Assembly (NCBI RefSeq): GCF_051124815.1
Contig: NZ_CP118486.1
Coordinates: forward strand, 1-64,000
DNA from: Azospirillum sp051124815
GTDB taxonomy: Bacteria; Pseudomonadota; Alphaproteobacteria; Azospirillales; Azospirillaceae
Direction of reading: 5' to 3'
DNA length: 64,000 nt
Positions 62,923 through 64,000 of the stretch are shown piece by piece. The notes beneath the pieces are model-generated. The model ran no database searches. It saw nothing but the letters and a program-made list of their open reading frames with translations, and was not told the origin of the DNA. The first letter of the stretch is position 1. Each line of letters starts with the position of its first letter. Both the position numbers and the translations under genes were made by a program.

Positions 62923-63657
62923 ATGCCACAGCATAATTCCGCGTCAATGACGGATCGGCGCCTGCCGGCCTATCTGCAGTTGCGCGACGCGCTCGCCACC
63001 CGGGTGGCGCGCGGCGAATGGGGACCCGACACCGCGCTGCCATCGGAAAACCAGCTGACCGCCGAAACCGGGCTGTCGGTCGGCACCGTGCGCAAGGCGA
63101 TCCAGACGCTGGTCGACGAAGGGCTTCTCGAACGGCGCCAGGGTTCTGGAACCTATCTGCGCAAGCGCGCCTTCAACGCCTCGCTGTTCCGCTTCTTCGC
63201 GGTCCAATCCGCCGATGGCGAGGCGACGATCCCGTCGAGCCGCATCATCGCGCGCACGGCCGCCACCGCCCCGGCCGCCGTCGCCAGGATTCTCGGCACT
63301 GCCGACTGCATCCGCCTCGACCGCCTGCGCGGCCAGTCCGACGCCCTGCTGCTGTCGGAGGAGATCTGGCTGCCGCGCGCCCGCTTCGACGGCATCGTGG
63401 AACTGGACGAGTCCCAATTCGGGCCGCTGCTCTATCCGCTCTATCACGAGCGCTTCAACGTCTTCATCGCCAGTGCCGTCGATGACGTCAGCTTCGCGGC
63501 GGCCAATGCCAAGGTCGCGGCGCGGCTGGGTCTTGCGGCGGGGGCGCCGACTGCGGTGATCGAACGCACCGCCTGCACCGTGGACGGCACCGCGGTCGAA
63601 TGGCGCATCGCCCAGGGCCCCGCTGAGCGCTTCCGCTACCGCAGCCGCCTGAGCTGA
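62923..63657 (+). CDS. GntR-family (HutC/UTRA subfamily) regulator
   Basis: A 244-residue regulator with GntR winged helix (about 12-80; LSVGTVRKAIQTLVDEGLLERRQGSGTYL) and a UTRA effector domain (about 95-240) ending in the typical FRYRSRLS. GGGAGG sits 8-9 nt before the ATG at 62923. It is followed by an amidohydrolase gene on the same strand, which it probably controls, likely in response to a cyclic carboxylate or related ligand. A strong hairpin between them may limit read-through. Confidence 0.9.
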   Translation: MPQHNSASMTDRRLPAYLQLRDALATRVARGEWGPDTALPSENQLTAETGLSVGTVRKAIQTLVDEGLLERRQGSGTYLRKRAFNASLFRFFAVQSADGEATIPSSRIIARTAATAPAAVARILGTADCIRLDRLRGQSDALLLSEEIWLPRARFDGIVELDESQFGPLLYPLYHERFNVFIASAVDDVSFAAANAKVAARLGLAAGAPTAVIERTACTVDGTAVEWRIAQGPAERFRYRSRLS

Positions 63658-63663
63658 CCCGCC

Positions 63664-63686
63664 GCGCCGGACCCGGTTTCCGGCGC
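63664..63686 (+). terminator. Hairpin after the GntR gene
   Basis: GCGCCGGA at 63664-63671 pairs with TCCGGCGC at 63679-63686 across a 7-nt loop, followed by a short pyrimidine-rich stretch. A weak terminator or attenuator before the amidohydrolase gene. Confidence 0.5.
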
Positions 63687-63751
63687 GCTCCTTCCTTGCG
63701 GCCTTCCCGGACCCTCCCCCTCGCGGCGGAGGCCGCCCCCCTATTGCCTGT

Positions 63752-64000
63752 ATGGATCGATCGATGACAGCACACCCCCCGATCAGGGGCATCGACACGC
63801 ATGCCCATATTTTCCGCCCGGACCTGCCGATGGCCGCCAGCCGGCGCTACAGCCCGGACTATGCGGCGGAGCTTTCCGACTGGTTCGCGCTGCAGGACAA
63901 GGCGGGGTTCAGCCATGGCGTGCTGATCCAGCCCAGCTTCCTCGGCACCGACAACAGCCTGATCGAAGCCGCCCTGCGCGCCCATCCGGAACGGCTGCGC
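63752..64000 (+). CDS. Amidohydrolase-family (2-pyrone-4,6-dicarboxylate hydrolase-like) protein, N-terminal part
   Basis: The first 83 residues of a TIM-barrel hydrolase that runs off the window. The opening MDRSMTAHPPIRGIDTHAHIF contains the metal-binding DTHAHIF motif at the first strand, and SHGVLIQPSFLGTDNSLIEA matches the second strand of LigI/2-pyrone-4,6-dicarboxylate hydrolase-like proteins. Starts at 63752 and 63764 are both possible; neither has a strong ribosome binding site. It follows a UTRA-type GntR gene, so both probably belong to one small catabolic module. Substrate class is inferred only. Confidence 0.75.
   Translation, partial: MDRSMTAHPPIRGIDTHAHIFRPDLPMAASRRYSPDYAAELSDWFALQDKAGFSHGVLIQPSFLGTDNSLIEAALRAHPERLR

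Overview
The window is very GC-rich and densely coded, with short ATGA/TGATG gene overlaps and many gene-flanking GC-rich palindromic repeats. Together with the families present (FCD- and UTRA-type GntR regulators, a possible EcfG-type stress promoter, Liv and Dpp transporters, PAS-rich signalling proteins) this suggests an alphaproteobacterium of the Azospirillum/Rhodospirillales kind. That placement is an inference from composition and gene content; no rRNA or tRNA gene is visible. Most of the window is accessory catabolism and transport.

Layout. 1-3400: the N-terminal part of enolase, a FocA-type formate/nitrite channel and a PAS/GGDEF diguanylate cyclase. 3580-11950: a complete malonate system, with an FCD GntR repressor and the MadLM carrier on the minus strand and mdcACDEGBH on the plus strand, split by a divergent control region holding two GTATAC sites. 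12127-24268: a ten-gene minus-strand cluster (M20 deacylase, class II aldolase, peptide-type ABC transporter, ketopantoate-reductase-like protein, carbamoylase-like M20 enzyme, acetylpolyamine-amidohydrolase-like protein, EamA exporter) with a divergent LysR regulator. 25600-27070: small stress genes (csbD, yihY, glsB). 27194-30028: a hybrid histidine kinase. 30231-39717: MocR/EamA pair, LctP permease, VapBC toxin-antitoxin, ydfG-ilvA, LysR/MFS pair.

39808-51299 is one long minus-strand cluster: metallo-beta-lactamase-fold hydrolase, FAD oxidase, two-subunit aconitase-type dehydratase, isocitrate-lyase-family enzyme, LivJ-type binding protein, LivHMGF and a second FAD oxidase. A divergent IclR gene follows. 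The enzyme order (hydrolysis, oxidation, hydro-lyase isomerisation, retro-aldol cleavage) looks like a catabolic route for a hydroxy-polycarboxylate that I cannot match to a named pathway.

52540-60928 holds a double alpha/beta-hydrolase protein without a serine nucleophile, then acyl-CoA ligase, TetR, SDR, an ACAD10/11-type acyl-CoA dehydrogenase, an APH-fold kinase, a DUF6285-like small protein and a histidine phosphatase. The ligase-SDR-dehydrogenase-kinase-small protein set parallels the lvaABCDE levulinate/4-hydroxyacid pathway of Pseudomonas putida and is the best candidate for a poorly described system here. Its control region shares an 11-bp motif with the IclR region of the preceding cluster. 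The window closes with LysR/SDR and UTRA-type GntR genes and the start of a TIM-barrel amidohydrolase.
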